Positions 56,481 through 64,000 of a DNA stretch of 64,000 nucleotides are shown one piece after another (the first letter of the stretch is position 1; every line of letters starts with the position of its first letter). Position numbers and translations under genes: made by a program. The DNA comes from Aeromonas lacus (GTDB lineage: Bacteria; Pseudomonadota; Gammaproteobacteria; Enterobacterales; Aeromonadaceae). Location of the stretch: the NCBI RefSeq assembly GCF_000764665.1, contig NZ_JRGM01000130.1:62001-126000 (forward strand). The letters are read 5' to 3'. Below the pieces are notes generated by a model that worked only from the letters and a program-made list of their open reading frames with translations, searched no databases and was not told where the DNA came from.

Positions 56481-57653
56481 TTATTTGCCCATCAGTACCG
56501 GCGGCACTGCGGTCGGTTTGACATCCTCGCTCGGGTAGCAGCCCAGCACCTTGATATAGCGGGTGATCTTGGTCAGCTCCACCAGCGCGGCCTGCATCGC
56601 CGGGGTTTGCAGGTTGGCGGAGACGTCGAGGTAGAACATCTCTTCCCACGGGTTGCCCTGCACCGGACGGGATTCGAGCTTGGTCATGTTGATCTCGTGG
56701 CTGCGCAGCACCAGCAGCGCCTCGACCAGCGAACCCGGTTTCTGGGAGGTGGACATGATGAGGGTGGTCTTGGCCGGGATTTGCTGCGCCACGTCGATGG
56801 GCTTGCGCGCCACCACGATAAAGCGGCTGTAGTTCTCTTTCTGGTTGGCCAGCTGCTCGGCCAGCACGTCCAGACCATACAGTTCACCACCGGCAGCGCT
56901 GCCGATGGCCGCGGCCTCCGGGCTGGCCAGTTCCTTCACCTTCATCATGGCGCTGGAGGAAGAGTCGCAGATCTCGTGGCGCGCCCCTTCCAGCTTGCTC
57001 AGGTAGTGGGAGCACTGCTGGAACACCTGCGGATGGGCATAGAAGGTTTTGATGCGGCCAAGCTCGGTCGGTACGGCGGTGAGAATGCAGTGTTCGATGG
57101 GGTAGGTGAGCTCGCCGACGATGGAGAGGCTGGTGTGCTGCATCACGTCATAGACTTCGTTGATGGAGCCCGAGCTGGTGTTCTCGATGGGCAGCACGCC
57201 AAAGGCGGCGCGACCCGACTCCACCGCATCCAGCACTTCGCGGAAGTTCTGGCAGTTCACCTCGATCACCTGATCCTTGTAGCGCGCCAGATATTTGCGG
57301 GCGGCCAGGCTGGAGTAGGAACCGCGTGGCCCCAGATAGGCGACGCTGGTCATCGGCTCCTGTTGCTCCGGGTTGAGCAGGCTCTGCAGATAGGCCTGCT
57401 GGGAGAGCACCGAGTCCTCGATGATGGTGTGGTAGATGCGGGTGATGTACTGGGCATCCAGCCCCAGCACGCGTCCTTGCTGGATCAGGGCGACCAGCAG
57501 CTCCTGCTCGCGCTGGTGGTCACGGATGGGGCGTGGGTTGGCTTGCTTGGCTCGGGCTACCTCGATGCTGAGGGTCTTGCGTTTTGCCAGCAGGGCAAGC
57601 AGCTCCTGATCCAACCGGGTGATGTCTTGTCTGATCTCGTCGAGCGTTGCCAT
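56481..57653 (-). CDS. pheA: Bifunctional chorismate mutase/prephenate dehydratase (P-protein)
   Basis: Makes prephenate from chorismate and phenylpyruvate from prephenate for phenylalanine synthesis. 390 residues: chorismate mutase helices at 1-~95 (DEIRQDITRLDQELLALLAKRKTLSIEVARAK, split DEIRQDITRLDQELLALL and AKRKTLSIEVARAK), dehydratase at about 104-285 (YLGPRGSYSSLAARKY and LPIENTSSGSINEVYD), ACT regulatory domain at about 298-375 with the Phe-binding GSLVEALLVL and ESRP motif. Feedback by phenylalanine is expected. The pheL leader and attenuator lie upstream. Confidence 0.97.
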   Translation of the reverse strand: MATLDEIRQDITRLDQELLALLAKRKTLSIEVARAKQANPRPIRDHQREQELLVALIQQGRVLGLDAQYITRIYHTIIEDSVLSQQAYLQSLLNPEQQEPMTSVAYLGPRGSYSSLAARKYLARYKDQVIEVNCQNFREVLDAVESGRAAFGVLPIENTSSGSINEVYDVMQHTSLSIVGELTYPIEHCILTAVPTELGRIKTFYAHPQVFQQCSHYLSKLEGARHEICDSSSSAMMKVKELASPEAAAIGSAAGGELYGLDVLAEQLANQKENYSRFIVVARKPIDVAQQIPAKTTLIMSTSQKPGSLVEALLVLRSHEINMTKLESRPVQGNPWEEMFYLDVSANLQTPAMQAALVELTKITRYIKVLGCYPSEDVKPTAVPPVLMGK

Positions 57654-57690
57654 GATGGTTCCCTATCCAATTAATCGATTGATATTGATG

Positions 57691-57724
57691 CAAAAAAAAG
57701 CCTCCGCGAGGGGAGGCTTGATTC
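57691..57724 (-). terminator. pheA attenuator terminator
   Basis: Minus-strand stem AAGCCTCC / GGAGGCTT with loop CCTCGC at 57698-57719, then eight T. It lies between pheL and pheA as expected for the terminator hairpin of a phe attenuator. Confidence 0.85.
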
Positions 57725-57761
57725 GTCTTTGCTTTCTGTTCACACGACGACAGGCCTTCCC

Positions 57762-57809
57762 TCAAGCGGGCCGGATAGACGAGAAAGCAAAGAAGAATGG
57801 TGCGTGCAT
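57762..57809 (-). CDS. pheL: pheA leader peptide
   Basis: A 15-residue ORF, MHAPFFFAFSSIRPA, preceded by AAGGAC. Four phenylalanines lie in one run of five residues (FFFAF), as in E. coli PheL ([15 protein letters not shown]). The stop is 37 bp before the attenuator hairpin. When phenylalanyl-tRNA is scarce the ribosome should stall here and let an antiterminator form. Confidence 0.93.
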   Translation of the reverse strand: MHAPFFFAFSSIRPA

Positions 57810-57982
57810 AACTGTGTCCTTGAAGTAACGTCATAACCATTAAGGGATTTGCCGCTGTGATGCAAGTAAAACTTGCCCGCACCGCGAGATGGGGGCAGGG
57901 TATCCGGTCAAGTGGCAGGCGTATAAACGGCTTTATATGAAGCTGAATGTTTGCCCGCGATTCAGAGCTGCAGGAGGTTGCG

Positions 57983-58594
57983 ATGGCGATTGTTTTCGAT
58001 TTGGGACGGGTGGTGGTGAGTTGGGATCCGGTCGGCATAGTGAGCTCGGTGCGTGGCCCAGAAGGGGCTGCTCAGCTGGCGGAGCGGCTGTTCAATCATC
58101 AGGACTGGCTGGAGGTGGACAGAGGCACCATGTCACTGCACACCATGGCTCGTCAGGCAGAGAGTAGAACCGGCCTGAGCGCCGCAGAAAACCTGGCGAT
58201 TTTGCAGGCGGTGCCTCCTTCGCAGCTGCCAGATCCCGCTATGCTAACCTTGATGGCCGAGCTGCACGGAGCGGGCCATTCGCTCTATGCCCTCTCCAAC
58301 ATGGGGCACGCCAGCATCGACTGGCTGGAGCAGCATCAGGATTTCTGGCGTTTTTTCAGCGGCAAGGTGGTCTCGGCGCGGGTGCGGATGATGAAGCCGG
58401 AGCCGGATATCTATCGCTACCTGCTGGTGTCGTTCGATCTCAAGCCGGCAGAGTGCATCTTCATCGATGACAACCCCGCCAACGTAGCGGCGGCAGAGGC
58501 CCTTGGCATCAGGGGCATGGTCTTCACCGACGCGGCGAGTTGCCGCCAGCAGCTGGTTGAGCTGGGCTGTTTGCCCGCCACCGGCAAGGGGTAA
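57983..58594 (+). CDS. HAD-IA family hydrolase (YihX-like)
   Basis: 203 residues from the ATG at 57983 with AGGAGG upstream. Motif I is FDLGRVVVSWDP with DxG in place of DxD, motif II in ALSNMGH near 115, the lysine in MKPEPDIYRYLL near 150, and motif IV IFIDDNPANVAAAEALG near 168. E. coli YihX (alpha-D-glucose-1-phosphatase) shows the same DLGN/DDN pattern. Substrate is not known. The next gene starts 18 bp after the stop. Confidence 0.82.
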   Translation: MAIVFDLGRVVVSWDPVGIVSSVRGPEGAAQLAERLFNHQDWLEVDRGTMSLHTMARQAESRTGLSAAENLAILQAVPPSQLPDPAMLTLMAELHGAGHSLYALSNMGHASIDWLEQHQDFWRFFSGKVVSARVRMMKPEPDIYRYLLVSFDLKPAECIFIDDNPANVAAAEALGIRGMVFTDAASCRQQLVELGCLPATGKG

Positions 58595-58612
58595 TGCCCC
58601 TTTGGGAGCGTT

Positions 58613-58891
58613 ATGGAGCATGGCCGGTTTCGCAATTGGCTCAGTCACTATCCTGAGTCGAGCCTGCTGATCGCCTGCAAGGATGGCAGCGGTTATCAAC
58701 TATGCATCGAAGCGGAAGGGGAGTGCCTCTGCCTGACCGACAGCGAGGGAGGGCGCCTCACCTTCACCTCGCTGGAACAAGCTGAGGGTTTCCTTCGTGC
58801 TCACCAGATCCATCAGGCCCGGCTGCGGGTTTATGATGCCCAGAACGAGGATGTCGGGGCCGAATCGCAAGAGATAATTATCAAGTTTTAA
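58613..58891 (+). CDS. Small protein of unknown function (DUF6482-like)
   Basis: 92 residues, acidic and soluble. The core YQLCIEAEGECLCLTDSEGGRLTFTSLEQAEGFLRAHQI resembles the pattern of DUF6482 proteins of Pseudomonas (a beta-hairpin followed by an SLEQA-like helix); the resemblance is by memory only. It has no signal sequence. Probably cotranscribed with the HAD gene (18 bp apart). Confidence 0.5.
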   Translation: MEHGRFRNWLSHYPESSLLIACKDGSGYQLCIEAEGECLCLTDSEGGRLTFTSLEQAEGFLRAHQIHQARLRVYDAQNEDVGAESQEIIIKF

Positions 58892-58978
58892 CCACAAATC
58901 CTGACCTTTTTAAGGGTCTATTCAGCTTGCCCGTTGCACAATACCGGAACCTGTTGTTGATCCGCCGGAGCTGTTGTC

Positions 58979-59815
58979 ATGGGTGCCAATGTCGTTCTAT
59001 TGAATCAGGGATATGATCATGCGTTCCTGGCCCGCGAGCAGCAGATGCTTGAGCGGCTGGCCGGGTTTGAGGAGGTCGTGGTCTCTTTTTCCGGGCGACT
59101 GGAATCCTGTTACAGCATCGACATGTGCCGTGCCAGCGGCGTGAAGATCCATGCCATCACCTTTGACAATCCGACCCGCAGCCGCAGCGAAGTGGCGCGA
59201 GCCCGCCGTTACTGCCAGCGCTACGGTATCGATCACTGGATTATCAAGACCGACGAAATGATCTTCTGTGATCGCCTGCCCCACATGGAGGGGTTGATCG
59301 ATCCGGTGCGCCGCTTGCGTGAACATGTGGGGGCACATCCAAAGTGGAACCATCTCCCGCTGCTGGTGCCGGCGGCGCTGGAAGAGCGGGATGAGTATCT
59401 GGCTGAATTCGGTTCTCTGCCTGACCACACTATCTGGTTCTTTGCCGACAACCAGATGACCCGGCGGGATTTTCGCTATGGCTTCAACAAGCGCGAACTT
59501 GGTCGCTGGGGCAAGGGGGGCAATGGCTGCCTGAGCCATCGCTTCACCAATCCACGGCTGCTTGAGCAGCGTTACCTGCGGATGGTGGATCAAGCCGAGC
59601 AGATGCTGGCCGACATGGGGCTGGACGAGGCGCAGGTGTTTTTTCACACCCTCTCCGATTGCGGCATGACCCTGGCCCGGGTGCGTCTGCCTGAACACCA
59701 GCGGGCGCAGGCCTTTGATCTCCAGCCGGATATCCTGATGGCGCTCAAAGGAACCGAGTTCGATCTGGTGACCCTCGACATGGTGCAGGAAGAGCGCCAC
59801 GACCGGGCTATCTAG
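58979..59815 (+). CDS. LarE-like PP-loop protein with altered PP-loop
   Basis: 278 residues. LarE is the sulfur-donating PP-loop enzyme of nickel-pincer cofactor synthesis. Here the strand VVVSFSGRLESCYSID (residues 33-48) holds the PP-loop as SGRLES rather than SGGxDS. The C-terminal LarE block is recognisable: GGNGCLSHRF with Cys184 in the place of the sacrificial cysteine, a helix with EQMLADMGLDEAQVFF, ARVRLPE and FDLVTLDM. No larB or larC gene is adjacent. ATP-binding is thus uncertain, and the substrate is unknown; sulfur transfer is inference from fold. Confidence 0.65.
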   Translation: MGANVVLLNQGYDHAFLAREQQMLERLAGFEEVVVSFSGRLESCYSIDMCRASGVKIHAITFDNPTRSRSEVARARRYCQRYGIDHWIIKTDEMIFCDRLPHMEGLIDPVRRLREHVGAHPKWNHLPLLVPAALEERDEYLAEFGSLPDHTIWFFADNQMTRRDFRYGFNKRELGRWGKGGNGCLSHRFTNPRLLEQRYLRMVDQAEQMLADMGLDEAQVFFHTLSDCGMTLARVRLPEHQRAQAFDLQPDILMALKGTEFDLVTLDMVQEERHDRAI

Positions 59816-59912
59816 GCTCCTGTGACAGCGGGAACGTGAGTCCCGTCATAGGCAAGGAGGGGCGCGACTGTTTATACTGTCGCCCTTTCACCCGTTACCG
59901 AGTGTTCATGCC

Positions 59913-60485
59913 ATGAAATCTCTCTCCCGTCTGCTGGTTGCTCTCTGTCTCTCGCCCGTGTTGGCGCAGGCTGCTCCTGTTACTCAGGTGACCCTGCCTG
60001 ATGGTCGTCAGGTGCAACTGAACGATGACTTCACCTGGGAATATCTGGTGGTCAAGCCGGCCGAGCCCGTCAAGGCGCTGGCCGAAGGGGCGAAAGCAGG
60101 CGCAGTGGTCGCGGTAGCGGCCCCCGTGCTGACCGATCAGGCCAAGGCACACCCCGAATTGCTGTCACAGGCTGCGCGCGACGGGATCGTGGTCAAGCTC
60201 GACAAGGTTGAGGGGACAGATCCCCTGATGCTTACCTTTATGGTGGGCAATACCGGTACCCGCAATGTGGTCGGTGTACGTGGCTGGGTCACGCTCTTCA
60301 GTCAGGAGGGGGTACAGCTCTCCCGTCAGGAGGCCCGTTTCTGGGTCGCCGAGAACCGTCTGCCGGAGACCTACCTGCGCAAGGGGCAGGAGCGTCCATC
60401 ACTGGCCCTCGAGGTTGCCCGTCCGGCCGGATTGACCGGTCAGCCGCTGGTGCGAGTCGAGATCGACGAGGTGGTCTTCCGCTGA
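59913..60485 (+). CDS. DUF3157-family periplasmic protein
   Basis: 190 residues with a signal peptide (about 1-20, AQA cleavage). A mature N-terminal motif TLPDGRQVQLNDDFTWEYL (about 27-45) and a C-terminal immunoglobulin-like part with LRKGQERPSLALEV and the final VRVEIDEVVFR match DUF3157 proteins of Vibrio and Aeromonas. Function unknown. It stands alone. Confidence 0.75.
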   Translation: MKSLSRLLVALCLSPVLAQAAPVTQVTLPDGRQVQLNDDFTWEYLVVKPAEPVKALAEGAKAGAVVAVAAPVLTDQAKAHPELLSQAARDGIVVKLDKVEGTDPLMLTFMVGNTGTRNVVGVRGWVTLFSQEGVQLSRQEARFWVAENRLPETYLRKGQERPSLALEVARPAGLTGQPLVRVEIDEVVFR

Positions 60486-60658
60486 TTTTTACCGGCTGGC
60501 GTGAGCCTCACGCCAGCCATTTGTAACTCCTGTCATCATCCGCAATATCTGCTTACATCTGACATGATTTGGCAACAGCTTGCCGCTCGGCAACGCCATG
60601 CCTTCCTCGCACAATGACTCCATACCAGCTCGACGAGCTTATCAATGGAGTTAATGAG

Positions 60659-61315
60659 ATGAAAAAGAGCGCTGTTTCCCTTCTGGTTCTGGCCGGTTTT
60701 GCTTCTACCTCTGCACTGGCACAGGATGCTTTCAGCTACGCCAAGGGCGCGGCTACCTGGGCTCACACCAAGTCTGATTTTCTCAAGTCCGATCAATTCG
60801 GCGGGGACTTCTCGCGGGATAATGGTGGCTCACGTGACTTTGGCGGTTTGACTCTGGACTTGTCCAAATCCTTTGCCGATCACTTCTACGGCCGTTTGTT
60901 TTCCGAGGGTACCTCTGCCCAGAGCGGCAATGACAGCATGGGCATCGGCAGCTTGGGTGTTGGTGTCTTTACCCCGCTCAGCACTGGCCTGAACCTCTAC
61001 GGTGAAACCGGTGTGATGGGTTATACCCTGGAGCGAGAGGTGATGAGCAACGTTGACAACAAGGGTTGGGATGCAATCGTGCGCAAAAGCAGCGGCAGCA
61101 TGTACGGTGAAGTTGGCCTGCGCTACGACATCGGCAATGTCGAGCTCTCCACTGCCTACCGCTACGCCAACATGACCGGCGATATGCACGACTTCAAAGT
61201 AGGCGGTGCCTACAAGCTCAACCAGAACTGGGCACTGACTGCCGACTACACCTACCGCAAGTGGGATGTGCAACAGGGTTCCATCTCCAGCCTGGGTGTG
61301 AAGTACAGCTTCTAA
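60659..61315 (+). CDS. Outer-membrane beta-barrel protein
   Basis: 218 residues from the ATG at 60659 with GGAG 8 bases upstream; the frame is open from 60569. Signal peptide to about ALAQ (residue ~22). The mature protein has alternating strands with repeated patterns (LYGETGVMGYTLERE, YGEVGLRYDIGNVELSTAYRYAN, WALTADYTYRKWD) and a C-terminal aromatic strand ending KYSF, the signal for the BAM complex. It fits an 8-stranded OmpA/OmpW-like barrel; no family name can be given. Confidence 0.7.
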   Translation: MKKSAVSLLVLAGFASTSALAQDAFSYAKGAATWAHTKSDFLKSDQFGGDFSRDNGGSRDFGGLTLDLSKSFADHFYGRLFSEGTSAQSGNDSMGIGSLGVGVFTPLSTGLNLYGETGVMGYTLEREVMSNVDNKGWDAIVRKSSGSMYGEVGLRYDIGNVELSTAYRYANMTGDMHDFKVGGAYKLNQNWALTADYTYRKWDVQQGSISSLGVKYSF

Positions 61316-61342
61316 TTTTCCGTACCTTAGTGTCTTGTGCTT

Positions 61343-61370
61343 GCCCATGGCGTTTGCCATGGGCTTTTTT
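61343..61370 (+). terminator. Terminator after the barrel gene
   Basis: GCCCATGGC / GCCATGGGC stem, loop GTTT, then TTTTTT. Confidence 0.85.
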
Positions 61371-61420
61371 GTTTTCCGGTGATCCTCTTTTTCTCCTTAT
61401 GTCGTATCAGTTGGCAATAG

Positions 61421-61476
61421 TTATACAACTTCCATTTCTTTGTATAACTGCTATAACTGAATCAATGCTTATACAA
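61421..61476 (+). promoter_or_regulatory. Palindromic operator-like boxes before the DUF523-MerR-phrB cluster
   Basis: Three octamers: TTATACAA at 61421-61428, its inverted copy TTGTATAA at 61440-61447 (11 bp apart) and TTATACAA again at 61469-61476 (21 bp further on). MlrA, a MerR-type regulator of E. coli, is recalled to bind TTGTACA ... TGTACAA palindromes, which is a close relative of these. The boxes lie before the ATG at 61488, and the middle box overlaps a possible -10 (TATAAC). The adjacent merR gene is the obvious candidate binder. Confidence 0.6.
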
Positions 61477-61487
61477 GGAGCGTCATC

Positions 61488-62435
61488 ATGTACAAAATTA
61501 AAGTCGGTATCAGTGCCTGCCTGCTGGGACAAGAGGTGCGTTTCGACGGGGGCCACAAGCGCTCCAGCTTCTGCGAACGGGATCTTGGCGCTCACTTTGA
61601 CTATCACCCCGTCTGTCCCGAGATGGCTATCGGCCTCGGGGCACCCCGCGCCGCCATCCGGCTGGTCAAGCGCCATGGCGAGATCCGTGCCGAGGCGAGC
61701 AACGGCAGCTTCGACGTCACCGAAAAGCTGATTGCCTTCAGCGAGCAGAAAGCCCGTCAGCTCGACTTTATCTCCGGTTATATCCTCTGTGCCAAATCCC
61801 CCAGCTGCGGTATGGAGCGGGTGAGAATTTATGGCGCCAACAATGAGGGGAGTGCCAAGGAGGGGATCGGCCTCTTTGCCAAGGCGTTGATGGAGGCCAA
61901 TCCCCTGTTGCCGGTCGAAGAGGATGGCCGCCTGTGCGATCCCATCCTGCGGGAGAACTTCGTGCTGCGGGTCTTTGCCTACCACGACTGGCAGCAGCTT
62001 TGCGCCCGCGGCATCACCGCCTCGGCGCTGATCCGCTTCCACTCCCGCTACAAGTATCTGGTGCTCTCCCATGCCACCACCCACTACCGGGCGCTCGGCA
62101 AGCTGCTCGGCAATCTGGGCAAGTCCGCTAATGTGCAGGAGGTGGCCGACAACTACATCAAGGGATTGATGACGGCGCTGACCTTGCGGGCCAACCGCCG
62201 CAGCCACACCAATGTGCTGATGCACCTGCAGGGCTACTTCAAGCGGGTGCTGACCCCAGCCCAGAAGCAGGAGCTTGCCGATACCATCGACAAGTACCGC
62301 ACCGGCATCTTCCCCTTGCTGGTGCCGCTCACCCTGATCCGTCACTACCTGCGCGAGTACCCCAATCCCTATCTCGCCGAGCAGGTTTATCTCAATCCGC
62401 ACCCCGATACGCTCAAATTGCGTTACGGGCTCTGA
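61488..62435 (+). CDS. DUF523-DUF1722 fusion protein (YbgA type)
   Basis: 315 residues. N-terminal DUF523 with KVGISACLLGQEVRFDGGHK near 5-24, PVCPEM near 41, and LCAKSPSCGMERVRIY near 99-114 (Cys ligands C11, C43, C100, C106 suggest a metal or Fe-S site). The C-terminal DUF1722 (from about 195) has HSRYKYLVLSHATTHYRALG. E. coli YbgA is only the DUF1722 half and is also next to phr, so a link with photoreactivation is supported by context. ATG at 61488 with AAGGAG upstream. It is followed after 70 bp by the merR gene. Confidence 0.85.
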   Translation: MYKIKVGISACLLGQEVRFDGGHKRSSFCERDLGAHFDYHPVCPEMAIGLGAPRAAIRLVKRHGEIRAEASNGSFDVTEKLIAFSEQKARQLDFISGYILCAKSPSCGMERVRIYGANNEGSAKEGIGLFAKALMEANPLLPVEEDGRLCDPILRENFVLRVFAYHDWQQLCARGITASALIRFHSRYKYLVLSHATTHYRALGKLLGNLGKSANVQEVADNYIKGLMTALTLRANRRSHTNVLMHLQGYFKRVLTPAQKQELADTIDKYRTGIFPLLVPLTLIRHYLREYPNPYLAEQVYLNPHPDTLKLRYGL

Positions 62436-62504
62436 ATCCGTTCTGTTGCCCCGGTGCATGGCTTGCGCCAGGGCGCTTTACACCTCTGTTTGATGGACGT
62501 TGTC

Positions 62505-63392
62505 ATGTCTGATTTATCGCAAGAAGTTGCTCCTCTGGCTGATGAGGGGATCTACCCCATTCGCGAGGTATCCCGTCTCACCGGCGTCAACGCCGTGACT
62601 CTGCGCGCCTGGCAGCGCCGCTACGGTCTGGTGCAGCCGGCCCGTACCGAAAAGGGCCACCGTCTCTACAGCGAGCAGGATATTCGCCAGATCGGCGAGA
62701 TCCTGAGCTGGCTGGAGCGGGGGGTGAGTATCGGTCAGGTGAAGGGGCTCTTGAGCGAACCCCATTCCGAGCCGGTGAGCGATCACTGGCAGCAGACCCT
62801 GGAGCAGTTCAGTCAGGCGCAGCTCGCCTTCAACCAGCGCAAGGCGGAGGCCGAGCTCAACGATCTGCTCGCGAGCTACCCGTTCGAGCTGGTGCGCAGT
62901 CGGGTGCTGCAACCGCTGGTGGAGCGGCTGCTGGGACTGTGGCGTGAGCGGCCCGATGGCGAGCTGCTGCAACAGGTGTGGCTGGGCTGGCTCCATACCC
63001 GCTTCGCCCGCCACCTGATCGAGCAGGAGAAGGGCGTGCCGATCACGCTGGCTAGCTGGGGACAGGTCGGCCCCCTCGATCTGGTCTGGGCCGCTTACGA
63101 GCTGATCGGTCAGGGATATGAGGTGCAACTGCTGGGGGCGGTTGAACCTCGCCATGCCAGCCTGCTTGAGGGACGTGCTGCCACCCCCTGGCTGGTGCTG
63201 CTGGGAGCAGGGCTTGGCAAGCAGGAGCTGGCCGCCGGCTGGCCCGCCGGCACACGCCTGTTTGGCGAGCTGGGGCGTCTCTACGATGGTGAGTGGCTTA
63301 AAGCCCACGGCTGGCAGGCGAGCCTTGCCGAGCTGATGGCAGACGCACCTGCTGCGGCTGGCGCCAGCGGACGCGGGAGGAAAAAGTCATGA
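62505..63392 (+). CDS. MerR-family transcriptional regulator
   Basis: 295 residues from the ATG at 62505 (MSDLSQEV; an ATG at 62493 is possible). The N-terminal winged helix YPIREVSRLTGVNAVTLRAWQRRYGLVQPARTEKGHRLYS (near 17-58) is of the MlrA/LitR/BluR branch. The C-terminal part (about 95-290) has the helical bundle and Rossmann-like fold of cobalamin-binding photoreceptors CarH/LitR, but the DxHxxG B12 motif is not recognisable. It overlaps the phrB start by 4 bp (ATGA), so the regulator and photolyase are cotranscribed. Confidence 0.87.
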   Translation: MSDLSQEVAPLADEGIYPIREVSRLTGVNAVTLRAWQRRYGLVQPARTEKGHRLYSEQDIRQIGEILSWLERGVSIGQVKGLLSEPHSEPVSDHWQQTLEQFSQAQLAFNQRKAEAELNDLLASYPFELVRSRVLQPLVERLLGLWRERPDGELLQQVWLGWLHTRFARHLIEQEKGVPITLASWGQVGPLDLVWAAYELIGQGYEVQLLGAVEPRHASLLEGRAATPWLVLLGAGLGKQELAAGWPAGTRLFGELGRLYDGEWLKAHGWQASLAELMADAPAAAGASGRGRKKS

Positions 63393-64000
63393 AGCTGGTC
63401 TGGTTTCGCAACGATCTGCGCCTTGCCGACAACCCGGCACTGCGGCATGCCTGCGCCGATGATGAGCCGGTGGCCGCGCTCTTTATCGTCTCCCCCACCC
63501 AGTGGCGGCAGCACAAGATGGCCCCCATCCGTCAGCGCTTTATGCTGGCGCAGGTGGATGTGCTGGGCCACGAGCTGGCGGCGCTCGGCATCCCGCTCCA
63601 TCTGCTGCGAGTGGAGACCTTTGCCGAAGTGCCGGCGGTGTTGGCAGACCTCTGCTGCGAGCTGGGGGTGACCCGGCTCTATGCCAATCAGGCTATCGAG
63701 ATCGACGAGCAGCGCCGCGATCACGCCGTTACCGCCGCGCTGGCAGAGCAGGAGGTGAGTTGTCACTGGCTCAACGGCTGTTGCGTATTGCCGCCGGGGC
63801 GGGTGCTGACCGGCTCGGGTGAGATGTTCAAGGTCTTCACCCCCTTCAGCCGTGCCTGGCTCAAGGCACTCGACGAGGAGGGTTTTGTCATTCATCGCGC
63901 CCCTGCGCCCCGTGGCGAGCCGCTGCCGTGGCAGCCGCTGGCTGAACGGGCGTGGGTTGATGAGGCGCTCGGCGAGCTGACGGCTGATCCGCGCTGGCCA
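63389..64000 (+). CDS. phrB: Deoxyribodipyrimidine photolyase, 3' part cut by window edge
   Basis: Light-driven repair of cyclobutane pyrimidine dimers. The first 204 residues are present of about 470. The N-terminal antenna-binding Rossmann domain begins LVWFRNDLRLADNPALRHAC, the phrB signature, followed by QRFMLAQVDVLGHEL and YANQAIEIDEQRRD. The FAD-binding domain lies beyond the window. ATG at 63389 with GGGAGGA upstream overlaps the merR stop. Confidence 0.95.
   Translation, partial: MKLVWFRNDLRLADNPALRHACADDEPVAALFIVSPTQWRQHKMAPIRQRFMLAQVDVLGHELAALGIPLHLLRVETFAEVPAVLADLCCELGVTRLYANQAIEIDEQRRDHAVTAALAEQEVSCHWLNGCCVLPPGRVLTGSGEMFKVFTPFSRAWLKALDEEGFVIHRAPAPRGEPLPWQPLAERAWVDEALGELTADPRWP

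Noticed and set aside
56421-57674. 417-codon plus frame opposite pheA
   Set aside because: Starts inside the pheA terminator and mirrors a complete P-protein; no family resemblance.

Overview
This window is a contiguous piece of a gammaproteobacterial chromosome of Aeromonas type. That assignment is inference from gene content and order: sodium-type polar motor genes pomAB, the flagellar H/T-ring genes flgO, flgP and flgT, the block folP-glmM-tpiA-secG ahead of the tRNA-fMet/rimP-nusA-infB operon, an OprD-family chitoporin-like porin and a DUF3157 gene, all in GC-rich DNA. No phage, insertion sequence, integrase or CRISPR array was seen.

Layout. 1-2.7 kb: the isoprenoid operon xseB-ispA-dxs (minus strand; dxs runs off the left edge). 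2.9-4.6 kb: the stator genes pomA-pomB. 4.7-9.9 kb: greA, a PilZ-like gene, yhbY, rlmE-ftsH behind a sigma-32-like promoter, and folP. 9.9-12.4 kb: glmM, tpiA and secG. 12.5-21.8 kb: tRNA-Leu(GAG), initiator tRNA-fMet, rimP, nusA, infB, rbfA, truB, rpsO and pnp, i.e. the classical translation and RNA-decay operon. 21.8-32.8 kb: a complete ten-gene second chemotaxis operon on the minus strand, in transcription order MCP-cheY-STAS-cheA-MCP-cheW-MCP-cheR-cheD-cheB. 33-41 kb: a second-type fabH, a LysR regulator, a LysE exporter, rlhA, an AT-rich 0.9-kb non-coding stretch and cpdB. 41-48.5 kb: the alkylation-repair pair alkA(ada-type)-ogt, a VOC protein, an M32 carboxypeptidase, smrA, a tiny membrane protein, a TraB/GumN lipase-like protein, a DUF1904 protein and an SDR. 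48.5-53.4 kb: chitoporin, a stand-alone MCP and a DMT exporter. 53.6-56.2 kb: tRNA-Arg(CCT), flgT and the divergent flgOP. 56.5-57.8 kb: pheA with a clear pheL leader and attenuator. 58-61.3 kb: HAD phosphatase, small unknown gene, LarE-like PP-loop protein, DUF3157 protein and an outer-membrane barrel. 61.4-64 kb: a DUF523-DUF1722 gene, a MerR regulator and phrB (cut by the right edge), behind repeated palindromic operator-like boxes.

The most interesting material is the second chemotaxis operon. Its CheA carries, between the P2-like region and the dimerisation domain, two copies of the LGxxLxxxGx6(L/V)xxxLxxQ pattern that defines the c-di-GMP-binding MshEN domain, and all three of its receptors end in an aromatic tail. 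Other points are a tpiA with codon use unlike its neighbours, an orphan LarE-like protein with an altered PP-loop, a class-II CRP-type promoter upstream of cpdB, and the probable regulator boxes in front of the photolyase cluster.
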